Positions 51,883 through 61,562 of a stretch of DNA of 64,000 nt are shown here, piece after piece. The notes below the pieces were generated by a model that was given only the letters and a program-made list of their open reading frames with translations, ran no database searches and was not told where the DNA came from. Both the position numbers and the translations under genes were made by a program. Source of the stretch: an uncultured bacterium (lineage in GTDB: Bacteria > Hydrogenedentota > Hydrogenedentia > Hydrogenedentales > CAILVY01). The first letter of the stretch is position 1; every line of letters starts with the position of its first letter. Location of the stretch: positions 62,001 to 126,000 of the forward strand of contig CALEDJ010000009.1 in assembly GCA_937951485.1 (NCBI GenBank), given 5' to 3'.

Positions 51883-54053
51883 TGTATGGGCAGGCTTCCC
51901 GGCGGCGCCGCCGGAGCGGGCGGCCTTGTTCTGTCTGCAAACTGCACGACGATGGTGAAGGAATACACGCTTCGATCATAAGCCGGATTGTACACGCCGC
52001 CCGTGTCTCGCGCAGTACGCGGACCCATGTCGTCCAGGGGCGCATCATACAGCGTTTCCCAGGGATAGCGTTGCACGCTCGCTTCACTGAACAGTACTTG
52101 AGTCACTTTCAAGACCTGCCCATTCGGAAAGGTCCGCTCGGCCTTGCGCAAAGCCGCCACAAAATCTTTGATGACCACGTCGGATTCCGAGAATCCGAAG
52201 ACTTTCAGCGCATTCGGTTTCGCAATGGGGGGGGCTTGTTGTGGATCCACGCCGCCCCTGCGGGCCGCCGCACGTCCGCCGAAACCTCCTGCGTCGCCGC
52301 CGGCCGGGCCGAACCCTCTGAAGCCGGCGCCGCCCGGCGCCGCGCCGCCAATGCCACCACGAGGATCCACCCCCGGAAACCCGCTGATGGGAACACCGAA
52401 GGCCCCAATGCCGCCACGGCCAATGCCGGCCTGGGGAGCAAGACTACCCCTGCCGAAACTGGCGCCCAGGCGGGGTCTTTCCTCATCCTGGAATTGAGGA
52501 ACGCTCATGGGTTGTTGGGGCATGCCCCCGAAGCGCTGTCCGGGCGCCTGTCCGGCATCTTCCTGGCCGACGCGGACGGTTTCAATGGAACTGAACCACA
52601 TTTGCGGGCCGGTGGTGGGGCGCAACTCATTGATCAAATCTATTTCATCCAGCCAGAACATGCGGCTCTCACGGGCGCGGTCGAGAATCTCCACATCGCG
52701 CTGCAGCGCGCGGATCACGCCCTGGGCTTCCATGAAACGCGCCCGGTACGCCGAATTCGGCGGGGACGTCATCTCGGGGCGGATGCGCTGGGCCATTTCC
52801 GGGTCGTATGCGCGGATAACCGTCTTCAACTGCTCAATACGCGCCTGCACCGCCTTGTTGTCATTGGCGCTGACCGGAATGATGGAGGCCATCACCACGG
52901 CCAACGCGGCCAGCGAAATCGCCCAATAGACCGCCTGTTGCTTGCGGCGCGCCATTTCCAAGACGCGCGGCGGGATGAGATTGAGTTCTATCGGGGGGGG
53001 CTCACAGGTGCGCAACGCCAGCCCCAGGACCACACACGCCTGTTCCGGTCGCTCACTTACCTGCTGCGCGGCGGGGGAGATGGCCAGGCCGGCGAGCGGT
53101 TGCGCGATACGCACTTCCACGCCCAGTTGCCGCTGCATGTAGGGGATGATGTTGCGCAGGCAGGCGCCGCCGCCGCAAAGGATCACCCGGTTCACCTGGC
53201 CGCCGCCGGGCAGCGACCGAAAATAGGAAAATGAACGCAGGATTTCCGAGACCATGCGCTGGAGCACATTGCCAATCACCTCGCCGCCCTTGCCGTCGCG
53301 CTTGGGGTCGCCCGTCGGGGCGAAGCCGCGCTCCCGCTTCAGTTTCTCGGCATCGCTGAAATTCACGCCCAGCGCCGAGGCCAGCGCCTGTGTGATGTCA
53401 TTGCCGCCGATATTCAACGGCCGGGTGAAACGAAACTGATTTTCCCGCTCGATCACAATGTCCGTGGTCGCCGCGCCCATGTCTATTAACGCGACGCAAT
53501 CCCCCTGGTCGCCGAATTCGCCCGTGGTCTTGAGCCAATTGTAGGCGGCAATAGGGCTTACATCCACCACGTCAATGCTGCACTTGGCCTCCAGGAGGAT
53601 GTCCATGTGCTTTTCAACCACATCCACCTTGATGGCGGCCATCATCACATCGTAGCCGCCCGCTTCGGTGCGGTCGAGCACCTGGTAGTCCATGGCGATC
53701 TGGTCCAGCGAGAAGGGGATTTGCTGCTGGATTTCGTAGCGGACGATCTGGTTGACCTTATATTCCGGAACAGGCGGCAGGGTGCGGCTGCGCGTGAAAA
53801 CCGACTGGCCGGGCACGCCGAATATCACCTTGCGCGTGCGTACCTTTGCCTCCTTGAGCAACTGCGCCAGGGCTTTGCGTTTCAGATTCTTGCGCACCTC
53901 CTCGTCCAGCGAGGGGTCCGCATTGAATTCCCGCTGATAGTATTTGGTGAGTTGATACCCGGACTTGGTCTGGGCCAACTCGCACAAGCGAATCGCGCTC
54001 GCGCCAATGTCCAACACCAGTCGCTTTTTACGGCTTCGCAACAGATTGGCCAT
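51879..54053 (-). CDS. pilM: PilM-PilN fusion protein
   Basis: The product has 724 residues. Residues 1-355 are a PilM actin-like ATPase: LDIGASAIRLCEL (phosphate 1), QQIPFSLDQIAMDYQVL, ALIDMGAATTDIVI (phosphate 2) and VILCGGGACLRNII (adenosine motif). The PilN motif IELNLIPPRV follows directly, then one membrane segment (AVYWAISLAALAVVMASI, about 376-398) and a coiled or alpha/beta periplasmic part with a long Gly-rich stretch (about 535-605). In most bacteria PilM and PilN are separate proteins joined by PilN's short N-terminal peptide; here they are one chain. The ATG follows AGG, downstream of a strong promoter at 54203-54231. Confidence 0.92.
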   Translation of the reverse strand: MANLLRSRKKRLVLDIGASAIRLCELAQTKSGYQLTKYYQREFNADPSLDEEVRKNLKRKALAQLLKEAKVRTRKVIFGVPGQSVFTRSRTLPPVPEYKVNQIVRYEIQQQIPFSLDQIAMDYQVLDRTEAGGYDVMMAAIKVDVVEKHMDILLEAKCSIDVVDVSPIAAYNWLKTTGEFGDQGDCVALIDMGAATTDIVIERENQFRFTRPLNIGGNDITQALASALGVNFSDAEKLKRERGFAPTGDPKRDGKGGEVIGNVLQRMVSEILRSFSYFRSLPGGGQVNRVILCGGGACLRNIIPYMQRQLGVEVRIAQPLAGLAISPAAQQVSERPEQACVVLGLALRTCEPPPIELNLIPPRVLEMARRKQQAVYWAISLAALAVVMASIIPVSANDNKAVQARIEQLKTVIRAYDPEMAQRIRPEMTSPPNSAYRARFMEAQGVIRALQRDVEILDRARESRMFWLDEIDLINELRPTTGPQMWFSSIETVRVGQEDAGQAPGQRFGGMPQQPMSVPQFQDEERPRLGASFGRGSLAPQAGIGRGGIGAFGVPISGFPGVDPRGGIGGAAPGGAGFRGFGPAGGDAGGFGGRAAARRGGVDPQQAPPIAKPNALKVFGFSESDVVIKDFVAALRKAERTFPNGQVLKVTQVLFSEASVQRYPWETLYDAPLDDMGPRTARDTGGVYNPAYDRSVYSFTIVVQFADRTRPPAPAAPPGSLPIQ

Positions 54054-54202
54054 GGCTTTACCTATCTATCCCTTCTTCTTCCCGGCGCACGCTCCACGTC
54101 CGGGAAAATCCGCTGCCTTGTCCGGTAACGATTCCTCTCTGGCAACATGGTGAATACTGTGAAGACGCTGATACTCCCCGGTTTCGTAAACCCTTGGAAA
54201 GT

Positions 54203-54231
54203 ATTGTAGTATAGAACAAAACCCTTGTCAA
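54203..54231 (-). promoter_or_regulatory. near-consensus promoter of the pilM-secretin operon, TTGACA-17-TACAAT
   Basis: On the minus strand TTGACA (54226-54231) and TACAAT (54203-54208) are separated by exactly 17 bp, the best sigma70 match in the window. The start would be near 54196, with a leader of about 143 nt before the pilM ATG at 54053. Confidence 0.8.
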
Positions 54232-54312
54232 GACTTAAAGTTGTTTGACAATAATTTCCCATTGCATGCATGGCCGCCCCGGTGCGGCGCAGAAGGTCCT
54301 TTCAAAAGGCTG

Positions 54313-55704
54313 CTATTTTTCCACATCCTTTACGCAACGGAAGCCATAGTCGGCGCGTTGCGCATCCATGCGATCGAAATGCCGTCGGGCGCAACGGGCG
54401 TGAAAGCGTCCGGTCATGTAGGAACCGCCGCGCAGCACGCGGTACACCTGCCCATAGTCCTTGGTGACGAGGGTGTTTCCGGGATAGGCTTCGTACCAGT
54501 CGGCCACCCATTCATAGACATTGCCCGCCATATCGAGGCAGCCGTAGGGCGAGGCACCGCCCACGAAGCGCCCCACCGTCGTCGGACCGCCGAGTTCCAG
54601 TTCTGTCGTGTTGCAGAGAGACTTGTCAAAATCAGCGCCCCACGGATATTCCCGCCCGTCTTCGCCGCGCGCCGCCTTTTCCCACTCCGCTTCGGTGGGA
54701 AGCCGTTTGCCCACGGCCTGTGCGTACTGCGTGGCCTGTGTCCACGAGACGCCCGCAACCGGAAATTGCTCCTTGCCCTTCGGGAAGGTGTGCCCGGGGA
54801 AAACCTTTTTGAACTGTTCGTTGGTCACTTCATGCCGGTCAATATAGAATGCGTCGAGGAAGACTTCACGCTTGGGGCTTTCATCGGGAGAACGTCCGTC
54901 TTCGCCCATCAGAAACAGACCGGCGGGAATCAGCACCATGCCGGGCGGCACTTCGCCCTGGCGCATGCGCAAGGTCACGGATTTTTCGGCATTCGGCTCC
55001 AAAACCACCCGCTCGTCTTCCTGGATGAAGCCCTTGGAATGCACGCTGACGAGATAGAGTCCCGGAGAGAGCCGGAAGCGCGCGGGCGTCTTGCGGTCCT
55101 GCAGTTGGTTATTCAGCCATATCCGGGCGCCCGTCGGCTGCGAAAGCACCGAGAGCGTCGCTTCCATGGGACGCAGCCGGTGCTTGAATTCATACTGAAA
55201 ATCCTCCTGGACACTCAGGGTTTCACGCACAGGGTGATGGTTCGCCAGACGCAATTCATACACATGTTCACCGATGGGCAGCGGGATGCGGAACATGGGC
55301 GTTCTCCCGACGATTTCCCCGTTCACCAGAATCTCCGCGCCGCTTGGTTCCGATTCCAGGGTGAGATGGCCCACCAGCGGATCCATTACCAATACAAAGG
55401 TTTCTTCCATCCCCTCCTTCACCAGAATACGCTCAGTGGCCCGCCGATAGTTCTCTTTCCGCACCAGGACATCCACCCAGCCCGCCCGCACCCCTTCGAT
55501 GGTCACCGGGGTCACGCCGCATTCGACGCCGTCCAGAAGCACGTGCGCGCCCTGTTCGGGCGCGCTGTCAATGGTGACGCGCGTTTTGGGAACATCCCGC
55601 CCGGGGCCGCCGCAAGCCGCCAGCACCGCAATCGCCAACACTACGGCCAGCCCCCTGCTGGCGCCGCGCGCCGGGATTGCGGTGTGCCCCGCTGCATATG
55701 CCAT
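54313..55704 (-). CDS. PEGA-domain/SUMF1-type lipoprotein
   Basis: The product has 463 residues. A lipobox LAIAVLAACGG anchors the protein. Three PEGA beta-domains follow (about 40-230; VTIDSAPEQGAHVLLDGVEC, LTLESEPSGAEILVNGEIVG, LSVLSQPTGARIWLNNQLQD), modules often attached to surface structures. The C-terminal half is a formylglycine-generating-enzyme-sulfatase-type domain: FYIDRHEVTNEQF, VAGVSWTQATQYAQAVGKRL, LPTEAEWEKAARG, GNVYEWVADWY and RVLRGGSY. The copper/cysteine site needed for sulfatase activation is not recognisable, so a binding or structural role is as likely. The ATG follows AAGGA. It ends 259 bp upstream of pilM, which has its own promoter. Confidence 0.85.
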   Translation of the reverse strand: MAYAAGHTAIPARGASRGLAVVLAIAVLAACGGPGRDVPKTRVTIDSAPEQGAHVLLDGVECGVTPVTIEGVRAGWVDVLVRKENYRRATERILVKEGMEETFVLVMDPLVGHLTLESEPSGAEILVNGEIVGRTPMFRIPLPIGEHVYELRLANHHPVRETLSVQEDFQYEFKHRLRPMEATLSVLSQPTGARIWLNNQLQDRKTPARFRLSPGLYLVSVHSKGFIQEDERVVLEPNAEKSVTLRMRQGEVPPGMVLIPAGLFLMGEDGRSPDESPKREVFLDAFYIDRHEVTNEQFKKVFPGHTFPKGKEQFPVAGVSWTQATQYAQAVGKRLPTEAEWEKAARGEDGREYPWGADFDKSLCNTTELELGGPTTVGRFVGGASPYGCLDMAGNVYEWVADWYEAYPGNTLVTKDYGQVYRVLRGGSYMTGRFHARCARRHFDRMDAQRADYGFRCVKDVEK

Positions 55705-55922
55705 GTCTGGCGTCCTTCCGTCGGCTCCGCCTCTCATGCGCGACAGGAGGCACGTATCGCCTCCCGCCCCTTGTTTGTATACACGTCACCCACTATTTAA
55801 CAACATGCTTTGTAAAAGCGCAACTGTGTGACATTTCAGCCGACTGAAGCGATCATGGCCCACAATGTATTCATTGCATGCGCAGCACAGCGCAGCGGTC
55901 CGGACAGACAGCCCGCCTCCCC

Positions 55923-55959
55923 TTGCTTCGCTCCACGGCGCAGTACGCCGCTTCGCTCC
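55923..55959. repeat. second copy of the TTGCTTCGCTC...CGCCGCTTCGCTC repeat
   Basis: The order TTGCTTCGCTC, ACGGCGC, CGCCGCTTCGCTC matches 39630-39666 with a few changes. It lies in the 339-bp gap before the giant secreted protein's stop; the rest of 55705-56043 shows no gene or clear promoter. Confidence 0.7.
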
Positions 55960-56043
55960 CCATGCCGAAAAGAAAGCGTTGTATGTATTGATTCCAATGG
56001 TTACGCCAGTCGGCTTAAATGTTATGCAACTGTTATTCCCCGG

Positions 56044-59000
56044 TCATTCTCTCATATAGACCTTGATGGGTTGTTCATCACGCAGGTCACCCGGCACAAA
56101 CACCGTGAATTGCACCGAAGCGGGCGTCTGATCCGCATAAAGCGGCACGACATCCGGGTTGAAAATGTCGGGTCTGTCATAATACGCGGCGCGCACATTA
56201 AACAAATAATGGACATCCCGCCGCCGGAATCGCTGGTCCGGCGCATCGCCCGGACACGGCGGATCAACCCCATACACGCCGCCGTCGTCACCCAGGCGGT
56301 CCTGCTTACAGCCGCAACGCCCCGGAGTTCGGTTCAGGAAATCGGCGCCGCCGGCGCGCAACCCGGTGAAATAATCCTCCAGGTTTTTGAGGGGCGTGTA
56401 GAGGCGCCCTTCCAGCATGAGAATATCATGGGGGATGCGCAACTTGACCACGTTGCGCCCGTCAGAGTGCCATGTCAGGCCCTCGGCCACCTTGCGGTTG
56501 TCCTCGTACAACTCCCACCAGGCGAGTATTTGGCGCGGGTCCAGGTCGCCGGCATGTTCCATGGCGATGGTGAACTCCGCTTCGATGCGTTCGTTGCAGT
56601 TTTCCGCCGGTACCAAAGGAATGCGCGTGCTTGCGCCGAAATCGCGCTCGCCGGGGTCAACGCTCAGGATGTTGCCCGGCTCAGGCAGGATTTTTCTCGG
56701 ATCACGGTTGTTGTACCAGAAGCGGGCCTGCACCGAGGTGTCGAGCCGCACCATCGAATCCGGCACATACCAGATGCGGCTGTCGAGTTGGAAGTAGGGA
56801 TCACTTTCAAGCACGAAACGATTGGGCAGGGTGTCGCCCGCGGCAACCGCGATGGGCTGCACATTGCCCGCCTCGTCCGCGCCTGCAATGGTGATCATCA
56901 GCAATTCGCCGCCGCGCAATTGGTTGCGCAGCACCTCGTCCAGTGTGGTTCGGTTATTGTAGCGGTCATAGACCGGCGACGAACGGTCAATGGTCGGACT
57001 CTTCGTCCAGGGGCTCCAGTTGGTCAACGCTTGCCACGGGGTGCCTTCAGGAGACTGCGGGTTGTCCGCGCGCCACACCCGGAATTGCGCGATCGGCTCG
57101 CACGGAAACGCATCCAGCGGCACCTCCGCCCCGGCACGGTCTAATGTCCAGGAAAACACCGGGTCCGCTGTCAATGTGCCTTCCGGCCCCGAAGTGAACA
57201 CCGCCTGGGGCAAATACTGCCACCAGAAGGAGAAAAGGTCGGTCTGCGCCACATTCCCCGCCAAATCCGCCATCTCAAAATACGTCGGCAGGTGCCAACT
57301 GCGACCGCCCTGCCAGGGTACGTCCGCCAGCAGCCATTGCGCTTGCGCACGAATGCCGCCCTCGAACCAGGGGAATACGGCTCCGACGATCGGCCCGAAA
57401 TCAAAAGCGTTCCCGCCCGTTCCGCGCACCCAGGCGCCCGTGCCCGGGGGATACGGCAACCCGGCATAGGAACCCAAAGCAGCGACCGTGCTTCCGATTG
57501 GGTAATAGTCGGCGGAATCCGGATACCGCCAGACGCCCGCACTCCGCACCGGCGTCAGCGTATTGGACCAGAATCCGGCGCGCATCACAGGGTACATCAT
57601 GCCGTCCGGGTCAACCGGCAACGGGTCCACGAAGGGAATGACCACCGTGAATTGAAGCGGGTTGGGCAGGTTCGGGTTGATGCTCGTGTTAAAGAACACC
57701 TGCGGACCTCTGGCGGCCATCGTGCTGTCGAGCGTACCCGCGCTCGACGGCCACCGCCCGACGCCGGGCCAGCCCGGCACGTAGGGTCCGCGGTCTGGCG
57801 GCGCACTATAGATATCCAGGTCGGTGCTGGAATCGAAAAGATACGCCGCGGCGCGGCTGTTCGCCGTCCACAGACTGCCCGTCAACCCCACATCCAGCAC
57901 CGGCGGCGTCGTATCAATTACAAAGTACGACGACTGCCGCGCCGCAGGCGTGGACGGCACATTCTCCACGGAGAATACCCGGTCGCCGAGAATCACCTGC
58001 ACCAGCGCCAATCCGTCCAGGCACCAATAGCCATTACCGACCGGGATGAAAGGCCCGGGCGTGGTGAACTGCGCCCGTAATCTTCCGGGCGGGCTGAATT
58101 CGGTATCGTCGGCAATAAACACCTCCGGCAATAACGTGGTGCCTCGCAGCCACTCCGGACGAAGCGCAAGTTGCGGAACTCCTGTGATTGCGCCCGCAAA
58201 ATCCACCTCCACATTAAATGTGCGGCCCACGCCGACGTATCGCCCGTCCGGCGGCCGGAAAATCACCGGGCTTGCCCGCACCCCGGTAATTGCCGAAATA
58301 TAACCGCCGCTGCCGCCGTCGTTCAGGCATATGTCATCCAAATGGAACTCCGTGCCATTAAACCGCGAAACGAGCGCGGCGGTGAAGCGTACCCACGCGT
58401 TGCCGGGCGTTGTAACGGTGCCGCGCAGATCAACATCCACCCGACTATACTCGCCGACAACAAAGAATGTCTTCCCTTCATTCGCGGCTTCATCCTGGTC
58501 AAACGTCGCGTTCTCCGAGAAGGACCAATGCTTCACGCCCGCGAAATAGAACTCGAAATCTTCAGCGTCCAGCGGATCGCCGGTAACTTTCAGATGGAAA
58601 GACAACGATACCGGGAACCGCACAGAAACCTCCTGGGACAAATCACCCCCGCCGGACATCAACAGCGGCTTGTCGCCAAATCGCGCAAAGCGGGTGGTGC
58701 CGCAGGCATCTGCATCGGGGTCATCCACGATGATTCTGACAGGAAGGTCTGCGGGGAACTCGTTCCAGCCCGCCCCCAGCGGTTCATCTTCGAAACCGCC
58801 GTTCTCGAAACCCTGCACGGTTCCCACGCCGGAAACCGTATCCAGCGTCACGTCATCGAGGATGAAAATCGCGCCTTCCGGTCCGCGGCGCGTGTGCGCC
58901 GTGAATTCGATTTCCTTGTCGCCCTGCGCCCACACGCCCGGAATGATGACCGTGACTTCGGTGCAGTCGTCAAAATTGCCGCCGATGGGAGCGCAGATAA

Positions 59001-60981
59001 CCCCACCGTCGGAATTACACACCACCGACCCGTCGCCCCATATGCGTATCAATTCATCGCCTGCGAGGTTCGCTGCCAGATAATCCGATGCATTCTCGCG
59101 CTCGATTTTCACTTGGAAAGTCAGTTGGACGGCGTCGCCGCTGAAGCGCGCCGAATTGGGTTCACTCACCACGCGGCCCGGGCCGTGCGGCCCGATGATC
59201 GGCGACCCGGCCGGAAGAGGCTCCCACATTGTAAGGTCCGGACCGTCGAAATCACCGTTCTGTACGTTGTTGACCAGCGGGCAACTGCCGCGCGCGGCAT
59301 AGCAGACATCGTCCACGTAGAACACCGTGCCGCCGGAACTGCGCGAAATAAACTGAACCCTTGTGGTTCGCGCAGGCGTGGGTGGCACGCCAAGATGCAG
59401 GCGCACCTCCCGGAATTCGGGACCATACACGGTCCCGGCGTCCATGTCGGGCGTAGTCCAGGGCGCCAAAGACGCCCATGTGCCGTCCGGATTCACCAGG
59501 AAGACCGGCTGACCGTAAATCCATGCAGTGAACCCATCGCCGGGAACGGCAGCGGGATTCTCGATCATCAGCGAGAAGACCAGTTCCGTCGGCATGGGCG
59601 CCGCCGTGAAACGCGCCACCCAGTCGCCCGCTATCGCATCGGGGTCCTCGCGGATGATGTGCGAAACCATGCGGTCATCTTCGTCATGGAACCAGCCCGT
59701 CGGTCCCGCCTCGAAGCCGCCATTGTCCACAGCCTCACCCGTCAGTCCTGTGATGCTCACACTGTCCACATGGAATGTGGTATGCACCGGCAACGCCGGG
59801 TTGTACTGGTAGGAAAACTTGATTTCATACTGTTTGCCGCCGAATGATCCCGGCAAATTCCATACAAATTCCATGTCGGTGTCCGGAAGAATCAGCGGGG
59901 GAAAACTGGTCGGCGGCGGACCTGACAGCGGGATCGGCGCACCTGTGCTCGGTATTTCCAGGCGTATCACATAAGAGCCGTCTTCAATCAAATCAAAGCG
60001 GAGTGCTTCACCCGCCACAGGGTCCTTGACTTTGACATGGAACCGGAGTTCATATTCGTACTCATCCTGACGCGGCAGGCCGAAGCGGATCGCACGGTTG
60101 TAGGGCGGGTCATAGGGGATGATCAAGTCGGTGCGGCCCTTCCAGCCGCCGAGGTTTTCGTCCGCCAGCAGGTTGGCGCCGCCGCTTTCCACATCCGCGA
60201 CAATGAAGCGCGTGCCGCCCGGCGCGGACGCCTCAAACTCAATCTGCTCCGTGCCAACGGGCAACGGGATCGTTGGCTGAACGTTGTTGAGAGGCGGTGG
60301 CAGAAAATATGTGCTGTCTGCTCCGCCGAAGGTTCTCAAAGGAGGCCCAAGCGGATTCCCATCCCTGTCCTGCGCCCACACCTGCAAGGTATCTCCCGGC
60401 GCCGGGGTCGGGGGATCGCCGGGGCGGTCAATGCCCAGTTTGAAATCCAGGTTCGACCCCAGCGGTGCGGTATTTTTGCCCGGCTCCAAGGGGGGATCCT
60501 TTTCCGAGAATGCCATGAAACCGTCGGGACTGAGTTTCATCGGCCCCGTGTTGTAGCGCAATTCCTGCGGCCACTCGTCGCCCCCGCCGGGTACAGCCAG
60601 AAAAACCTGCTGTCTCAGGTAAATCTCATCCATCCCCATGCCCGGCACGGGCACATTCCGCTGTTGGAGCGCTTGCGTGGGGTCCAGCCCCATGACAGAG
60701 AAACCCTGCGCTATGGTCTCGTCGAGGTCCTCCACGGGGCGGCCGCGGAAACGGCCATACCATTCGCCGTCGCGTGCATTGGCGGCATCCTGCGTGATGA
60801 TTCCATCCGCCGGATCCTCCACCCACGCTTCATGGCCTTCTTCAAAATCGGGATTCTCCAGCACGCATGGATTGCCCTGCGCCCCGGCGAAGCCCGCCAG
60901 CAGCATCAGCCCAAGACTTACGCACCATCCGATGACCCGCGCGAATGCGGAATGCGGCGTTCCGAATGCGGCATGCGGCAT
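56044..60981 (-). CDS. giant secreted modular protein of the pilus/secretion cluster
   Basis: The product has 1,645 residues. The only in-frame ATG near the signal peptide is at 60981 inside a heptamer array, so the first residues (MPHAAFGTPHSAFARV) are repeat-derived, followed by a hydrophobic core LGLMLLAGFAGA. At least four similar beta-sandwich modules follow, starting NPDFEEGHEAWVED (about 37), NGGFEAGPTGWFHDED (424), NGDFDGPDLTMWE (573) and NGGFEDEPLGAGW (727). Each closes with a strand like FHVDSVSI, FYVDDVCY, FILDDVTL or FHLDDICL. This is the pattern of CBM-like or MAM-like jelly rolls. The C-terminal half (900-1645) has Asn/Pro-rich beta regions without a recognised domain. It may be a surface adhesin or glycan-binding protein exported by the adjacent system. 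Confidence 0.75.
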   Translation of the reverse strand: MPHAAFGTPHSAFARVIGWCVSLGLMLLAGFAGAQGNPCVLENPDFEEGHEAWVEDPADGIITQDAANARDGEWYGRFRGRPVEDLDETIAQGFSVMGLDPTQALQQRNVPVPGMGMDEIYLRQQVFLAVPGGGDEWPQELRYNTGPMKLSPDGFMAFSEKDPPLEPGKNTAPLGSNLDFKLGIDRPGDPPTPAPGDTLQVWAQDRDGNPLGPPLRTFGGADSTYFLPPPLNNVQPTIPLPVGTEQIEFEASAPGGTRFIVADVESGGANLLADENLGGWKGRTDLIIPYDPPYNRAIRFGLPRQDEYEYELRFHVKVKDPVAGEALRFDLIEDGSYVIRLEIPSTGAPIPLSGPPPTSFPPLILPDTDMEFVWNLPGSFGGKQYEIKFSYQYNPALPVHTTFHVDSVSITGLTGEAVDNGGFEAGPTGWFHDEDDRMVSHIIREDPDAIAGDWVARFTAAPMPTELVFSLMIENPAAVPGDGFTAWIYGQPVFLVNPDGTWASLAPWTTPDMDAGTVYGPEFREVRLHLGVPPTPARTTRVQFISRSSGGTVFYVDDVCYAARGSCPLVNNVQNGDFDGPDLTMWEPLPAGSPIIGPHGPGRVVSEPNSARFSGDAVQLTFQVKIERENASDYLAANLAGDELIRIWGDGSVVCNSDGGVICAPIGGNFDDCTEVTVIIPGVWAQGDKEIEFTAHTRRGPEGAIFILDDVTLDTVSGVGTVQGFENGGFEDEPLGAGWNEFPADLPVRIIVDDPDADACGTTRFARFGDKPLLMSGGGDLSQEVSVRFPVSLSFHLKVTGDPLDAEDFEFYFAGVKHWSFSENATFDQDEAANEGKTFFVVGEYSRVDVDLRGTVTTPGNAWVRFTAALVSRFNGTEFHLDDICLNDGGSGGYISAITGVRASPVIFRPPDGRYVGVGRTFNVEVDFAGAITGVPQLALRPEWLRGTTLLPEVFIADDTEFSPPGRLRAQFTTPGPFIPVGNGYWCLDGLALVQVILGDRVFSVENVPSTPAARQSSYFVIDTTPPVLDVGLTGSLWTANSRAAAYLFDSSTDLDIYSAPPDRGPYVPGWPGVGRWPSSAGTLDSTMAARGPQVFFNTSINPNLPNPLQFTVVIPFVDPLPVDPDGMMYPVMRAGFWSNTLTPVRSAGVWRYPDSADYYPIGSTVAALGSYAGLPYPPGTGAWVRGTGGNAFDFGPIVGAVFPWFEGGIRAQAQWLLADVPWQGGRSWHLPTYFEMADLAGNVAQTDLFSFWWQYLPQAVFTSGPEGTLTADPVFSWTLDRAGAEVPLDAFPCEPIAQFRVWRADNPQSPEGTPWQALTNWSPWTKSPTIDRSSPVYDRYNNRTTLDEVLRNQLRGGELLMITIAGADEAGNVQPIAVAAGDTLPNRFVLESDPYFQLDSRIWYVPDSMVRLDTSVQARFWYNNRDPRKILPEPGNILSVDPGERDFGASTRIPLVPAENCNERIEAEFTIAMEHAGDLDPRQILAWWELYEDNRKVAEGLTWHSDGRNVVKLRIPHDILMLEGRLYTPLKNLEDYFTGLRAGGADFLNRTPGRCGCKQDRLGDDGGVYGVDPPCPGDAPDQRFRRRDVHYLFNVRAAYYDRPDIFNPDVVPLYADQTPASVQFTVFVPGDLRDEQPIKVYMRE

Positions 60982-60997
60982 GCGGCATGCGGCATGA
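60943..60997. repeat. short heptamer array (CGGAATG/CGGCATG) covering the start of the giant gene
   Basis: Roughly seven units of (A/C)ATGCGG type lie here, in the same family as 14637-14680. On the minus strand they encode the repeat Pro-His-Ala/Ser-Ala-Phe, forming the first residues of the protein starting at 60981. Confidence 0.7.
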
Positions 60998-61024
60998 CGG
61001 CGCGGTGGTTTGTTGCCTGCGCCG

Positions 61025-61125
61025 GACAGGCTGAAGCCTGTACTCCAGAACTTCCGCAGGCAAGAGCCTGTACTCCGGAACTCCGATCCTGGCGATCCCG
61101 GGACCGCGAACGTAGCGCTCGCAAG
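61025..61125. repeat. two CAGGCTNAAGCCTG copies and one GGACCGCGAACGT copy
   Basis: Reverse-oriented copies occur at 61025-61053 (ACAGGCTGAAGCCTGTACTC) and 61054-61083 (a degenerate GCAGGCAAGAGCCTGTACTC). GGACCGCGAACGTAGCGCTC follows near 61100. The same pairing of families is at 35412-35470. Confidence 0.8.
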
Positions 61126-61506
61126 CGGCGCAGGCGTCCCGCCTGCGCCGGCGACACAAGTGGCCCGCTTGCGCCGCGCTATGTTTCTGCCCTGCATGAT
61201 ACTACCTCCTCCTCATCGGCACGCGACGAAACCCGGCGACGCGGCCGCCCCCGGCCGTTGCGTCGCAGACAGCCCCCTGCGCAGCGCATCGCGCCGGATG
61301 ATGCCGGCAATGCCCCAAGTGCCGCTTCGCAGGTCGGTTCCGCCGCGTTTCCCTCATGAAAACCTCCATACCATTCATTGTCACAGGCAGTATATATTAA
61401 TGCAATCCTGCATCGCGTGTCGTCCGCTGTCACCCTCACCTGATTGTATCTTTTTTGGCCGTTCTTTGCGTCCTTGCTGTCCTTATGTACGCGAGCCTGC
61501 GCTCCG

Positions 61507-61533
61507 GTTCTGGAGTACAGGCTTCAGCCTGTC
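61507..61533 (+). repeat. CAGGCTTCAGCCTG repeat, forward copy
   Basis: TTCTGGAGTACAGGCTTCAG then CCTGTC matches the forward copies at 10041 and 10084. It is the last member in the window. Confidence 0.8.
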
Positions 61534-61562
61534 CCATGCAGGAGTGTCGCCTTCGCTATATC

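Noticed and set aside
58171-59847. 558-residue plus-strand frame
   Set aside because: Antisense to the giant modular protein, whose repeating modules are coherent in the other strand.
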